Part shown: piece by piece, positions 33,576-43,796 of the stretch
Numbering within the stretch: the stretch's first letter is position 1
Layout of the letters: each line of letters starts with the position of its first letter
Assembly (NCBI GenBank): GCA_025384855.1
Contig: JALAHT010000003.1
Span: 293,314-357,313, forward strand
Reading direction: 5' to 3'
DNA length: 64,000 bases
Origin: Luteirhabdus salina
GTDB taxonomy: Bacteria; Bacteroidota; Bacteroidia; Flavobacteriales; Flavobacteriaceae
Translations under genes and position numbers: made by a program
The notes under the pieces: model-generated
Told to the model about the DNA's origin: nothing
Seen by the model: the letters and a program-made list of their open reading frames with translations, nothing else
Databases searched by the model: none

Positions 33576-36500
33576 CTTGTAGTATTTTTTGAATGGGAAG
33601 TAGGAAACGATACTCAATAATATCACAAAACCTACAATAAACCATACAAAATTTGGCGTAACGGGAACATCGCCACTTGCATACGAGTGAAGTCCTGTTA
33701 GGTAGAAATTCACTCCGAAATACGTCATCATAATCGATGCATAGGCAAAAACCGCCAACACATTAAAGGTCCATCGGCTACGAAGTCCGGGCACCAACCT
33801 AGCGTGAATCACGAAAGCATAGATCATAATACTAATCAATGCCCAGGTTTCTTTTGGGTCCCACCCCCAATAGCGACCCCAGCTTTCATTGGCCCATTGG
33901 CCGCCCAAGAAGTTCCCTATCGTTAGCAATACCAAACCTACGGTTAAGGCCATTTCGGTAATGACGGTAAGTTCTTGAACGTTTAGCTTCATCCGTTTTA
34001 CGTTCGATTTATTCGTAAGTAGCATTAGCAATAAGGCTACCATACCCAAAATCATTCCCAAGGTGAAGGGCCCGTAACTCATCACGATTACCGCAACGTG
34101 TATCATTAACCAATAGCTATCCAATACCGGCTGCAAGTTCGCAATGGCAGGATCCAACCAGTTTAGATGCGCTACCCAAAGGACGATGGAAGCCATAAAG
34201 GCTGTAGCGGCCACCGTTAGATCGCTTTTTCTACCGAATGCCAACCCAAAGAAGGTTGTCGCCCAAGCCACATAGATGATACTTTCATACGCATCACTCC
34301 ACGGCGCATGACCGCTGATATACCAACGTAACGCTAAACCTAGCGTCATAAGGATAAAAAATATCCAAATAATGTATTTGCAGCCTTTGATTAGCGTATG
34401 AAGCGCTTTCCGCTCTTTGAAAATCTGGGCGATGATAAAGATGAACATCACTATCCCTATCAAGGCGAAGTATTTGTAAAGACGATTGAAGATATCGGCT
34501 TTGTTGTAAATGGTTTCCGCTTTCAGCTTTGCTTCGGAAGGCATGACGTCACTACCATATTTCGATTGAAACTTGGTGATACCATCCAAGATTTCATTCG
34601 CCTGGCTATAATCACCCGTTTCCCTAGCCTGTTTCAAACTGTTGAAGTATACCGGCAAAATAGATCGCGTAATGACGGAATCTGTCCCCTTAAACTGTGC
34701 CTCTCCCAATTCGGCATAGGATACCCATTTGTTATTTTCACTGTCGGGAAGCGGAAAGATTTTCAGTATAGTTCCACTCAACGCCTGATTCAACAAAAAG
34801 AAATTTTCATGTGCTTTTATGAAATCCTTTTCAAACTGATTGGGATTGGTAGTATTGGTTGCCTTTTCCAGATACGGCTGTAATTTGTAGTTCCCTTGTT
34901 CATCGAACAAGTCCATTAACGCCATATGTTCAGCATCTTCAGATACACCTGCAATATGACGAATACTATCATTGCCACGTTTTAAGGCAATGATGGGAAC
35001 TTCCACCCACAAGCGCGGAAATTCGGTCATGCTCAAAAACACCTGGTTGGCATCCATCCCTTCGTAATGGTCGTCGCGACTTATTTTACGAAGTAACTGA
35101 CTGGCAAAGGTATTTACCGGCTTCATGCGACCTTCATCCTGAATGATTAACTGACCAAATTTTGCAGCGTGTTCTTCATTTACGACATTTGCCAGCAAAA
35201 TACTATCCAACTGCGCTTTACTCGCTTCCTGATGGTTATGAGGGTCCGTTTGTGCAAACATTCCAAGTGATAATAACAGGACTAAAGAGGTAGCGAGCGC
35301 AGTTTTCTTCTTTTTAACCTTATTCAGCATTCGCTTTAAATCGGCAAAACGTGTATTCTTATCAAATAAAATCGCCATCAAGCCGATGTATAGCAAGAAA
35401 TAACCAATATAGGTAATCCACGTTCCCCACCAGTCATGATTCACTGCTAGAATCGTTCCGCCCTCATCGGGATCGAAACCAGATTGAAAAAAGCGATAGC
35501 CCTTATGGTCCAACACATGGTTCATAAAAATCTCATAATCGAAGAAGTCCGTTTCTGAGTCATTTACCGTTACTTTACTCTTAAAAGCAGAATAGGCTTT
35601 TTCGGTACCAGGGTATTTATCGGCGATAAAGTCGTTCAGCGTAATACTGAAGGGTAATTCGTATTCCTTACTGCCATACGTCATATAAACATCCAATCCA
35701 CCTACTTCAACCTTGGTCGGATCTGGAGCAGAGCCCTTCCCTCCTAGCAATTCGACGGTTTTGGTATCCTCGCCAGATTGTACTTCAACAATGAGCGCAT
35801 CCTTATTGCTTTTAGGTTCATCCTTTGCCGTTTGCACAATTCCCTTCCGACCGCGCGTAATCGGATCCGGAATTACAAAGGCCATTCCCGCCATACGATA
35901 TAACGAACGAAGCATCAGTGGCTGAACGCTATCCTTCATCACTTCACCTTGCAACTGATCGGCCATTCGCATAAAACTTCCCTCAAACGGACTCGCGATG
36001 CTATAGCTTCCGTCTTCGTTGTAGGTAATGTTGATGGCACCTTCCGTTGGGTTATTTACGGCAAAGAGAATATTGTGAATGCTGGTAACCTCTCCCACCT
36101 CAAGCCAATGGTCGTGACGATTTCCATCGCCTGCCTCTACAATTTTCAAGTATTGATCGCCATCTGGAGTTTCAATCAGACCCTCTTTGGCATTCTTAAC
36201 GAATTCCTTAAAGCGAATGGTTACAGGTTGATTGTTATAATCTGTTTCTATGGTGAAGTCATTGTCCAAGCGCTCTGAAAGTCGCAACTTCTTAGGCGTA
36301 ACTTTTCGGCGTTGTGGTACACCGTCAATCTCATAATCGCCATCGATGAAGGTATTCAAATACGTATGTTCAGAAAGCATGGTGTTTTCGGTAGCGCCTT
36401 CCCGAATGTGCATCACGCCTTCGTACCCGATATAGCGCGTCACAAAGGCTCCGATGATAATTAGGATAAAGGAAGCATGAAGCAGAAACGTTGCCCATTT

Positions 36501-36734
36501 TTCTCGCTTCAGGAGATTGTACCGCTTAATGTTTCCAATAAAGTTTATAACGAACAAGCCCATAATCGCTTCGAACCACCAAGCATTATAGATAAGCTCA
36601 CGGCTGTAAGGTGTTGGCGACGTTTCCGAAGAAGCATCCAAAAAAGTTCCAACGGCCATGGCAATGGCAAAAACGATAAAAAGAATGGCAGTAAGTCGAG
36701 TGGAGAAGAGAATCGAGGCAAGTTTCTTTTGCAT
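33564..36734 (-). CDS. Cytochrome c biogenesis protein CcsBA (ResB-CcsA fusion)
   Basis: 1056 residues from the ATG at 36734 (MQKKLASILFSTRLTAIL); a longer in-frame reading starts before the promoter element. System II haem-lyase that moves haem across the membrane and attaches it to apocytochrome c. The N-terminal half is ResB-like, with membrane helices and a long periplasmic domain. The C-terminal half is CcsA-like, with HAPWSDAYESIIYVAWA and the haem-handling WWD-type motif WGRYWGWDPKETWALI. Between them lies a periplasmic stretch of about 270 residues. Its length is usual for the fused form in Bacteroidota, as far as I recall. Confidence 0.93.
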   Translation of the reverse strand: MQKKLASILFSTRLTAILFIVFAIAMAVGTFLDASSETSPTPYSRELIYNAWWFEAIMGLFVINFIGNIKRYNLLKREKWATFLLHASFILIIIGAFVTRYIGYEGVMHIREGATENTMLSEHTYLNTFIDGDYEIDGVPQRRKVTPKKLRLSERLDNDFTIETDYNNQPVTIRFKEFVKNAKEGLIETPDGDQYLKIVEAGDGNRHDHWLEVGEVTSIHNILFAVNNPTEGAINITYNEDGSYSIASPFEGSFMRMADQLQGEVMKDSVQPLMLRSLYRMAGMAFVIPDPITRGRKGIVQTAKDEPKSNKDALIVEVQSGEDTKTVELLGGKGSAPDPTKVEVGGLDVYMTYGSKEYELPFSITLNDFIADKYPGTEKAYSAFKSKVTVNDSETDFFDYEIFMNHVLDHKGYRFFQSGFDPDEGGTILAVNHDWWGTWITYIGYFLLYIGLMAILFDKNTRFADLKRMLNKVKKKKTALATSLVLLLSLGMFAQTDPHNHQEASKAQLDSILLANVVNEEHAAKFGQLIIQDEGRMKPVNTFASQLLRKISRDDHYEGMDANQVFLSMTEFPRLWVEVPIIALKRGNDSIRHIAGVSEDAEHMALMDLFDEQGNYKLQPYLEKATNTTNPNQFEKDFIKAHENFFLLNQALSGTILKIFPLPDSENNKWVSYAELGEAQFKGTDSVITRSILPVYFNSLKQARETGDYSQANEILDGITKFQSKYGSDVMPSEAKLKAETIYNKADIFNRLYKYFALIGIVMFIFIIAQIFKERKALHTLIKGCKYIIWIFFILMTLGLALRWYISGHAPWSDAYESIIYVAWATTFFGLAFGRKSDLTVAATAFMASIVLWVAHLNWLDPAIANLQPVLDSYWLMIHVAVIVMSYGPFTLGMILGMVALLLMLLTNKSNVKRMKLNVQELTVITEMALTVGLVLLTIGNFLGGQWANESWGRYWGWDPKETWALISIMIYAFVIHARLVPGLRSRWTFNVLAVFAYASIMMTYFGVNFYLTGLHSYASGDVPVTPNFVWFIVGFVILLSIVSYFPFKKYYKKKG

Positions 36735-36749
36735 TGCAAAATTTTTGTG

Positions 36750-36757
36750 CAAAAATA
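36750..36757 (-). promoter_or_regulatory. -7 element of ccsBA
   Basis: Reads TATTTTTG on the minus strand, 15 bases before the start at 36734. Confidence 0.5.
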
Positions 36758-36828
36758 GCGAAAATTGAGGTTTTAAAATAGTCATTCCAACTGTTTTAAT
36801 ATCCACCCGTCTTCCGTATTTTAGCGAC

Positions 36829-37605
36829 ATGATTTCGGTGGTTTTTATTGGATATGGAAACGTAAACTATCATATAAGCAATGCTTTATATGAAACATCT
36901 CAAGTTTATGTAAAACAGGTAGTTAGCCAAAATAATAAGGACCTCTTTCGTACATTGAAGAATATTTCCTTTACAACTGATTTTCAAAAAGTTGAAGAGG
37001 CCGATCTATATATTATTGCCGTTCCCGATGATGCGATTGAGGATGTTTCCAACCGTTTGGGGGCAAGAAAGGGATTGGTCGCACATACCTCAGGAAGTGT
37101 TTCGATAAAGGTTTTAAACACCCATGAACGATACGGAGTATTTTATCCGCTACAGACGTTTTCGAAAAATAGGAAAGTTTCGTTTCAGGATATTCCAATC
37201 TGTATTGAGGCGAATTCTAATTCCGATTTAGCACTGCTGCGAACATTGGCTACCTCCATTTCAGATAATGTAACCGAAGTTTCATCGGAAGAACGCGCTA
37301 CGCTTCACTTAGCGGCTGTCTTTGTGAACAACTTCACCAATTATCTGTATGCGGTTTCAGAGGATATATTGAAAGCGAAAGGCTTGGATTTTTCACTTTT
37401 AAAACCACTACTTCAAGAAACCGCAGAGAAGGTACAGTCGCTTTCACCCAAAGAAGCGCAAACGGGTCCAGCCAAGAGAAACGACATCAAAACCATGCAA
37501 AATCATGTACATTTGCTTCAGCAATTGGGAAAAGAGCCGTTAATCGAGCTCTATAAAAAGCTTTCCGAAGGCATTCAACAAAACCAAACCAACGAAAATT
37601 CGTAA
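36829..37605 (+). CDS. Rossmann-like and DUF2520 domain protein
   Basis: 258 residues. The N-terminus ISVVFIGYGNVNYHISNALY is a dinucleotide-binding Rossmann motif (GxGN variant), followed by DLYIIAVPDDAIEDV and HTSGSVSIKVL, typical of the F420/NADP oxidoreductase-like fold. The C-terminal helical half is DUF2520. Substrate unknown. It is the first gene of an operon running through KdsC, UbiA-like, Maf, a lipoprotein and MscS. Confidence 0.9.
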   Translation: MISVVFIGYGNVNYHISNALYETSQVYVKQVVSQNNKDLFRTLKNISFTTDFQKVEEADLYIIAVPDDAIEDVSNRLGARKGLVAHTSGSVSIKVLNTHERYGVFYPLQTFSKNRKVSFQDIPICIEANSNSDLALLRTLATSISDNVTEVSSEERATLHLAAVFVNNFTNYLYAVSEDILKAKGLDFSLLKPLLQETAEKVQSLSPKEAQTGPAKRNDIKTMQNHVHLLQQLGKEPLIELYKKLSEGIQQNQTNENS

Positions 37606-37613
37606 TTTTTCCT

Positions 37614-38147
37614 ATGGAAAAAAGCTATAAAGAATACCTACAGCACATTACCACCTTCGTTTTCGACGTCGATGGCGTGTTAACCGACGGCAGCATTAGT
37701 ATTACCACCGAAGGCGAAATGTACCGAACCATGCATACCAAGGATGGTTTCGCCATCAAAACAGCGTTAGAAAAGGGTTTCAATATCTGTATTATAAGTG
37801 GCGGCACCAATGAAGGCGTTCGGGCGCGGTTAAAGGGACTTGGGGTGACCGATATCTATCTTGGAGCACACGATAAGACCGAAACGATGGACGAATACTT
37901 CGACATTTATGAAATTAAGTCGGAAAACGTACTGTTTATGGGCGATGATATTCCAGATTTGTATGCCATGAAGGCTGTGGGATTGCCGTGTTGTCCTCAG
38001 GATGCCGTTCCGGAAATCAAGGAAATCTCTAAATATGTTTCCCATAAAAAGGGCGGAAAAGGCTGTGTGCGAGATGTAATCGAACAAGTGCTGAAAGTTC
38101 AAGGAAAGTGGATTTCCAGGGAAAACGCTAGTGCCAAATACGATTAA
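37614..38147 (+). CDS. kdsC: KDO-8-phosphate phosphatase (KdsC-like, HAD family)
   Basis: 177 residues. HAD motif I is FDVDGVLTDG (nucleophile Asp18, acid/base Asp20), motif II IISGG, and motif III/IV KTETMDEYFD and MGDDIPDLYAM. The short length without a large cap domain is that of C0-type KdsC, which forms tetramers and removes phosphate from KDO-8-P during lipopolysaccharide core synthesis. The other kds genes are not in this window. It sits eight bases after the DUF2520 gene. Confidence 0.9.
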   Translation: MEKSYKEYLQHITTFVFDVDGVLTDGSISITTEGEMYRTMHTKDGFAIKTALEKGFNICIISGGTNEGVRARLKGLGVTDIYLGAHDKTETMDEYFDIYEIKSENVLFMGDDIPDLYAMKAVGLPCCPQDAVPEIKEISKYVSHKKGGKGCVRDVIEQVLKVQGKWISRENASAKYD

Positions 38148-38164
38148 CCGACTAATTTTCTAGC

Positions 38165-39082
38165 ATGATGGCCTATCTTCGGATTATTCGTCCGCTTAAT
38201 TTGTTGCTCATAATAATCGTTCAGTTGCTGCTGAAATACTCCCTCTTTCTTCCATACGGTGCGAAAACAGCGCTATCGAATATAGATTTTGCTGCCCTCG
38301 TCTTAGCAACGATCTGTATCGCTGCCGGCGGTTACATCATTAACGACCTACACGATGTTACGGTTGATCGTATCAACAAACCAAAAAAAATGCTGCTGGG
38401 GAAATATATCAACGAAAAACAAGCGAATACCTACTATATAGTACTCACTTCTATCGGTGTGCTATTGGGCTTTTATGTCTCGAATGGTATCGGAAAGCCT
38501 ATGTTTGCTGCTATTTTTATCATGATGGCAGGCTTGCTATATCTCTACGCCTCATATTTAAAAGGAATGTTGCTCATTGGAAATCTGTTGGTTTCCGTTT
38601 TGGTGGCTATGAGTCTACTGATAGTTCCTATTTTCGATTTATTACCTAATAATACCGAAACGACGATTGCCATTCACGGTGGACTGTTCTCCGTTACCGC
38701 ACAATACGCGTTTTTTGCATTTCTGTTGACCTTTATCCGTGAAATTGTAAAAGATGTTATAGATATCAATGGCGATATGGCAGCAGGACATACTTCCTTG
38801 GCCATTGCCATGGGACGCGACCGTGCTATTACAATTGCTACGGGATTATTGGTCGTAGCTACCTTGGCAACTGCTTATTATGTGTATTTACGATTTTACC
38901 AATCACAACCAGCGGTGTTGTATTTCGTTTTGCTCGTTATCGGTCCGATGATCTGGGGCTGTATCAAAGGGTTTCAGGCAGAATCGGTAAAGGAGTACGC
39001 ATTTCTCTCAATGCTTCTAAAAATCATTATGCTGACTGGTATGTGTTCGCTATTGCTCTATCCTTTTGTACTTTTGAAATAA
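38165..39082 (+). CDS. UbiA-family prenyltransferase (geranylgeranylglycerol-phosphate transferase-like)
   Basis: 305 residues, about eight to nine membrane helices. The first Asp-rich motif is NDLHDVTVDRINKPKK (NDxxDxxxD) and the second KDVIDINGDMAAGHTS, both needed for Mg-diphosphate binding. Relatives in Bacteroidota are often called geranylgeranylglycerol-phosphate geranylgeranyltransferase; the true acceptor may be a quinone, lipid or other aromatic and cannot be read here. It is within the six-gene operon, 17 bases after kdsC. Confidence 0.87.
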   Translation: MMAYLRIIRPLNLLLIIIVQLLLKYSLFLPYGAKTALSNIDFAALVLATICIAAGGYIINDLHDVTVDRINKPKKMLLGKYINEKQANTYYIVLTSIGVLLGFYVSNGIGKPMFAAIFIMMAGLLYLYASYLKGMLLIGNLLVSVLVAMSLLIVPIFDLLPNNTETTIAIHGGLFSVTAQYAFFAFLLTFIREIVKDVIDINGDMAAGHTSLAIAMGRDRAITIATGLLVVATLATAYYVYLRFYQSQPAVLYFVLLVIGPMIWGCIKGFQAESVKEYAFLSMLLKIIMLTGMCSLLLYPFVLLK

Positions 39083-39086
39083 TACC

Positions 39087-39674
39087 ATGATATACGATTT
39101 ACTACAGGACTATACTTTGATTTTGGCTTCTGGCTCCCCAAGAAGACAACGTTTTTTTGAAGAATTGGGGTTGAAGGTTACCATAGATGTTCGTCCGATT
39201 GATGAAACCTACCCTTCCCATTTGAAAGCGGCTGCAATTACCGATCATCTTGCCGAAATGAAGGCTGGAGCTTTCACAGATCTCGCTGAGAACGATATTC
39301 TAATAACAAGTGACACTATCGTCTGGAAAGAGGGTCGTGCGCTGGAAAAGGCTTCCGATGTTGATGAAGCCAAACAAATGCTACGGGATATTAGCGGACA
39401 AAAGCATGAGGTGATTACTTCAGTGTGCTTTACTGGAAAGGACTTTCAGAAAACGGTACATGAAATTACGACCGTTTGGTTTGCTAATCTAAGTGAAACT
39501 GAAATCGATCATTATGTGTCCAACTTTCAACCCTTCGACAAGGCAGGAAGTTATGGTATTCAGGAATGGATCGGGCTGATTGGGGTCGAGAAGATTGAAG
39601 GTTCCTTTTTTAACGTTGTCGGACTCCCAACACGCTTGGTGTATAAAACGCTTTTGGAGATTGCCGAGCGTTGA
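39087..39674 (+). CDS. maf: Maf-family nucleotide pyrophosphatase
   Basis: 195 residues. Start motif LASGSPRRQRFFEELG and ITSDTIVW are typical of Maf proteins, which hydrolyse dTTP/UTP or modified nucleotides to monophosphates. The conserved KAGSYGIQEW block with the catalytic region is present. The gene starts four bases after the prenyltransferase stop. Confidence 0.94.
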   Translation: MIYDLLQDYTLILASGSPRRQRFFEELGLKVTIDVRPIDETYPSHLKAAAITDHLAEMKAGAFTDLAENDILITSDTIVWKEGRALEKASDVDEAKQMLRDISGQKHEVITSVCFTGKDFQKTVHEITTVWFANLSETEIDHYVSNFQPFDKAGSYGIQEWIGLIGVEKIEGSFFNVVGLPTRLVYKTLLEIAER

Positions 39675-39704
39675 AATTTCCGTATTTTTATCTAAACTAT
39701 TGCT

Positions 39705-40634
39705 ATGCGCTTTTTACTCAGCTTCCTTTGTCTGTGTGTTCTGATAGGCTGTGCCGATTCGGAAAAAAACTTGATTCCATCCAGTGCCGATGGTATGGAA
39801 ACATCCGATTCCGAAGCTCCGAACCGTACCTTACCGAAAGGGTTTAAGAAGTATTGGTTTAATGGTGAAGCAGAATTAACGTCCTTTACCCTATCGCAGG
39901 AACGCTATGGTGAAATTCGAAATGGGCATGCGGTACAGATCTTCGTCACCGAGGATTTTCTTCCTGAAGCGCAAGTGAAGGCGAATCAAGCTTCCGAGGA
40001 AACGGTTTCTGTATTGAAACTGAACAATACCAAAAAATTTGTCACTGGAATTTACCCGTACAGCATCATGACCAGCAGCTTCGCTCCTATTGAACGCGAA
40101 ATACATCCACTGAAAATTAGTACTTCGGTACAGGAATGGTGCGGACAGGTGTATATGCAGTTGAACAATCGCGATTCTTATGAGGTGGTATCACATTCTT
40201 ATTTTGAAGGTGAAGCAGACCAAAGCATGACCTTGGAAAAAACCTGGCTCGAGGACGAAATCTGGAGCCGAATCCGAATGAATCCAGAGGAACTCCCAAC
40301 TGGCGACCTCTCTGTAATTCCTTCCTTTGAAGCCTTGCGTATGCGCCATAAGGATATTAAAGCATATGAAGCCTACGCCAATATCAAACAAGGCGATTCT
40401 ATGAGCACGTATTCGTTGGATTTTCCAATGTTGGAGCGTCAGCTTACGATTTGGTTTCAAACGTCTTTCCCTCATTACATAGAAAAGTGGGAAGAAACGA
40501 ATGGCACCAACCCTTCGGATACGCTTCGCCTAAAAACAACGGCTACTAAATTACAACGAATCCGCCTTCCCTATTGGCGTCACAATACGGTAAGCGATAC
40601 GATTTGGCGCGACTCGCTAGGAATTAAATACTAG
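39705..40634 (+). CDS. Lipoprotein of unknown function
   Basis: 309 residues with lipobox MRFLLSFLCLCVLIGC (Cys16). The mature protein is mainly beta-type, with blocks YWFNGEAELTSFTLSQERYG and SVQEWCGQVYMQLNNRD. It follows the Maf gene and, as I recall, relatives are sometimes labelled a Maf septum inhibitor for that reason; no Maf motif is present. Location is probably the periplasmic face of the inner or outer membrane. Confidence 0.8.
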   Translation: MRFLLSFLCLCVLIGCADSEKNLIPSSADGMETSDSEAPNRTLPKGFKKYWFNGEAELTSFTLSQERYGEIRNGHAVQIFVTEDFLPEAQVKANQASEETVSVLKLNNTKKFVTGIYPYSIMTSSFAPIEREIHPLKISTSVQEWCGQVYMQLNNRDSYEVVSHSYFEGEADQSMTLEKTWLEDEIWSRIRMNPEELPTGDLSVIPSFEALRMRHKDIKAYEAYANIKQGDSMSTYSLDFPMLERQLTIWFQTSFPHYIEKWEETNGTNPSDTLRLKTTATKLQRIRLPYWRHNTVSDTIWRDSLGIKY

Positions 40635-40637
40635 AAT

Positions 40638-41210
40638 ATGTCTGATTTTCACCTTTTTCAAATTGGAAAGTCAATTTCCATCGTCATCATCCTTATTCTT
40701 CTGCGCTATGTATTGAAGCGGGTGGTCGTTCGCTTTGCTCGAAAATCGGAATTGGTCGAACACCGCACCGGCCTGATCATCAAGCATATCGATTTCGCGA
40801 TTATCTTTCTGATCATTTTAGGGATGATTTTTATCTGGGGTGTAGAAACCAAGGATCTTGGATGGGCGCTTTCTTCAGTATTTGCAGTAATTGGAGTAGG
40901 CTTTTTTGCGCAGTGGTCGATTTTAAGCAATATTACTAGCGGGGTTATTATGTTTTTCACCTTTCCGTACAAGATTGGCGATTATATCAAGATTCACGAT
41001 AAGGAATATGAATATGAAGGTACGATCGATGATATCAAAGCCTTTCAGGTAATTCTTAAAACCACGAAGGGGGAAATCATCACCTACCCCAATAGCATGA
41101 TGCTTCAGAAAGGAGTAACGGTCATTAAGCCTGAGGAATTGGATGAATACTTGGAACAGCAGGAAGTTGAAGGCGAAAACAAACACCATGAGGTCCAACC
41201 CGAGGACTGA
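40638..41210 (+). CDS. Small MscS-family mechanosensitive channel
   Basis: 190 residues, shorter than E. coli MscS (286). Three hydrophobic segments, the last being the pore-like GWALSSVFAVIGVGFFAQWS, lead into the beta domain (GDYIKIHDKEYEYEGTIDDI and ITYPNSMMLQKGV), which is the MscS core signature. It opens under membrane tension to release solutes. It starts three bases after the lipoprotein gene and is the last gene of the operon. Confidence 0.88.
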   Translation: MSDFHLFQIGKSISIVIILILLRYVLKRVVVRFARKSELVEHRTGLIIKHIDFAIIFLIILGMIFIWGVETKDLGWALSSVFAVIGVGFFAQWSILSNITSGVIMFFTFPYKIGDYIKIHDKEYEYEGTIDDIKAFQVILKTTKGEIITYPNSMMLQKGVTVIKPEELDEYLEQQEVEGENKHHEVQPED

Positions 41211-41266
41211 TTTTTTACTTTCTGTTAAAGAAATCGCAGTGGCTTCGGTCTCGCCCTAAATTTCAA

Positions 41267-41274
41267 TATCTTTG
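41267..41274 (+). promoter_or_regulatory. -7 element of the PIG-L operon
   Basis: TATCTTTG, 29 bases before the ATG at 41304. Confidence 0.5.
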
Positions 41275-41303
41275 GAAACCTCGTTTAATGAGAATTTTCA
41301 ACT

Positions 41304-43796
41304 ATGCGAAACATATTTTTGGGGCATTTGCTCATTTGGATACTCATATCCCCTTCCCTATTTGCCCAACGGCCTGATAAACCGACCTCTTCAGAAATAT
41401 ACCATGAATTACAACAGCTGAACTTTCTTGGTTCCGCTATGTACATTGCGGCCCATCCCGATGATGAAAATACGCGCCTTATTTCCTATTTGGTTAATGA
41501 TGTACATGCCCGAACAGCCTATTTATCATTAACACGCGGAGATGGCGGTCAAAACCTAGTGGGACCTGAAATTCGTGAATTGTTAGGAGTTATTCGTACA
41601 CAAGAATTATTGGCGGCGCGAAGAACCGATGGTGGACAACAATTCTTCACTAGGGCGAATGATTTTGGCTATTCTAAAAATCCCGAGGAGACACTTTCCT
41701 TTTGGAATGAGGAGGAAGTGCTGGGCGATGTGGTTAGAGCCATCCGCAAGTTTAAACCAGATGTTATCATAAATCGGTTCAACCATCGTACACCGGGAAG
41801 CACACACGGTCACCACACCGCTTCCGCCATGTTGAGCGTCGATGCCTTTGACAAAGTAAGCAATTCAAATGCCTACCCTGAAACAGCCAAGCAATATGGA
41901 ACGTGGCAACCAAAACGGTTGTTTTTCAATACGTCTTGGTGGTTCTACGGAAGCCAGGAAGCATTCGATAAAGCCGATAAGACCAATCTGATGGAAGTTG
42001 AAACGGGTGGTTATTATCCTTCACTTGGATTATCTAATGGCGAAATTGCCTCGTTGAGCCGAAGCATGCACAAATCGCAAGGCTTCGGAAGTACAGGAAC
42101 ACGCGGTTCACAATCCGAATGGTTGGAATTCCTAAAAGGTGATTTTCCCGAGAATAAAGAAAGTCTTTTTGAAGGTATCGATACCAGCTGGTCGCGTGTG
42201 GAAGGTGGCGAAAATATCGGTGCTATCCTCGAACCCTTGGAAGACGATTTCGATTTTGAAAATCCATCCAGCATGCTTCGTCCTTTGCTGCAAGCCTACG
42301 AATTGGTCAAGCAATTGAAGGATGATCATTGGCGTACCATCAAGATGCAGCAATTGGAAAAGATAATTCTCGATTGCGGTGGCATTTATGTGGAAGCGGT
42401 TTCAAAAACGAACAGCATTAACCCTGGGAATACGTATAAAGTAAAGCTGGAAGCTATCAACCGTAGCGATTTTCCTGTAGTCTTGCAAAGTGTCAAAACA
42501 ACAAACGGAACGGTTCTCTTACAGGAGAATACGACGTTAGAGCCCAACAAACGATATGAGTTTGAAGCAACGCTTACGTCGCAGTCTAAAGAATATTCAG
42601 CTCCCTATTGGCTAAAGGAAGAAGGCAGTTTTGGAATGTATAAAGCTTCGCCAGATAAAATTGGACTTCCTGAAACCCCTGCTCCAGAACAAGTGCAATT
42701 CAACATAGCGTTAAGCCGAACAGAACTTCCCGTGGTGAAGGATGTGGTCTACAAATACAACGACCCGGTAGATGGTGAAGTATATCAACCGTTAGAGGTA
42801 TTACCGGAAATGACCGTTAGTATTGCTGATAAAGTATTGATTTTTCCAGATCGCGATGAACGTCAGATTCCAGTAACCTTAACGGCTGGACGCGACAATG
42901 TGAACGGTTTTGTTCAACTGAACTATCCTAGTGGCTGGGAAGTTTCACCAGCGCAACAAACATTCAACATGGAGCGTAAAGGTGAAAGCAAGACCGTCCT
43001 GTTCACCGTAACACCTCCTAGAGATCAAAGTGAAGGCTATCTAAAGCCTTTGGTGAGGGTTGGCGATCAATTTTTCGATAAGGAACTGGTCACAATCGAT
43101 TACGACCATATTCCATTCCAAAGAGTATTGCTACCCGCCCAGGCAAAGGTGGTTCACATCGATTTGGAGAAAGAAGGCGATCGTATCGGTTATATTGAAG
43201 GTGCAGGCGACGCCATTCCAGAAAGCCTACGTCAGATTGGCTATTCGGTCACGTCCCTTTCACCAGATGATATCACGTTGAAAAAACTAGAGGATTTTGA
43301 TGCTGTGGTTATTGGCATTCGCGCCTATAACACGGTACCGGAGTTGGCTTTCAAACAAAGCATCCTAAATAAATATGTAGAAGAAGGCGGCACCTTGGTG
43401 GCGCAATACAATACCAATCGCGGAATGGTTACTGAAGACCTTGCGCCCTATTCCCTGAAAATATCAAGAGACCGCGTGACGGATGAAAATAGCGCCGTTT
43501 CCTTTCTCGCCCCCGAACACGATGTACTGAATGAACCAAACGAAATTACCCAGGCCGATTTTGAAGGATGGATCCAGGAGCGTGGTCTATATTTCCCTGA
43601 CGAATGGGCGACACAGTTTACGCCAATTCTAGGTATGAACGATGCTGGTGAAACACAAACCAAAGGATCGCTCTTGGTCGCTGAATACGGAAAGGGTCAT
43701 TATGTGTATACGGGATTGAGCTTTTTCCGCGAGTTACCGGCGGGTGTAGCAGGTGCCTATCGCCTATTTGCTAATATTCTATCACTCGGGAACTAA
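41304..43796 (+). CDS. PIG-L family deacetylase, large exported form
   Basis: 830 residues with signal peptide MRNIFLGHLLIWILISPSLF-AQ. The PIG-L/LmbE domain is at about 40-320: zinc motif AAHPDDENT (His51, Asp54) and STHGHHTAS with the third ligand. The remaining 500 residues include beta-sandwich-like parts and a C-terminal glutamine-amidotransferase-like region (AVVIGIRAYNTVPEL). This long form is common in Bacteroidota; likely substrates are N-acetylated sugars or glycans. It is first in an operon with a microprotein and an SSS symporter. Confidence 0.9.
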   Translation: MRNIFLGHLLIWILISPSLFAQRPDKPTSSEIYHELQQLNFLGSAMYIAAHPDDENTRLISYLVNDVHARTAYLSLTRGDGGQNLVGPEIRELLGVIRTQELLAARRTDGGQQFFTRANDFGYSKNPEETLSFWNEEEVLGDVVRAIRKFKPDVIINRFNHRTPGSTHGHHTASAMLSVDAFDKVSNSNAYPETAKQYGTWQPKRLFFNTSWWFYGSQEAFDKADKTNLMEVETGGYYPSLGLSNGEIASLSRSMHKSQGFGSTGTRGSQSEWLEFLKGDFPENKESLFEGIDTSWSRVEGGENIGAILEPLEDDFDFENPSSMLRPLLQAYELVKQLKDDHWRTIKMQQLEKIILDCGGIYVEAVSKTNSINPGNTYKVKLEAINRSDFPVVLQSVKTTNGTVLLQENTTLEPNKRYEFEATLTSQSKEYSAPYWLKEEGSFGMYKASPDKIGLPETPAPEQVQFNIALSRTELPVVKDVVYKYNDPVDGEVYQPLEVLPEMTVSIADKVLIFPDRDERQIPVTLTAGRDNVNGFVQLNYPSGWEVSPAQQTFNMERKGESKTVLFTVTPPRDQSEGYLKPLVRVGDQFFDKELVTIDYDHIPFQRVLLPAQAKVVHIDLEKEGDRIGYIEGAGDAIPESLRQIGYSVTSLSPDDITLKKLEDFDAVVIGIRAYNTVPELAFKQSILNKYVEEGGTLVAQYNTNRGMVTEDLAPYSLKISRDRVTDENSAVSFLAPEHDVLNEPNEITQADFEGWIQERGLYFPDEWATQFTPILGMNDAGETQTKGSLLVAEYGKGHYVYTGLSFFRELPAGVAGAYRLFANILSLGN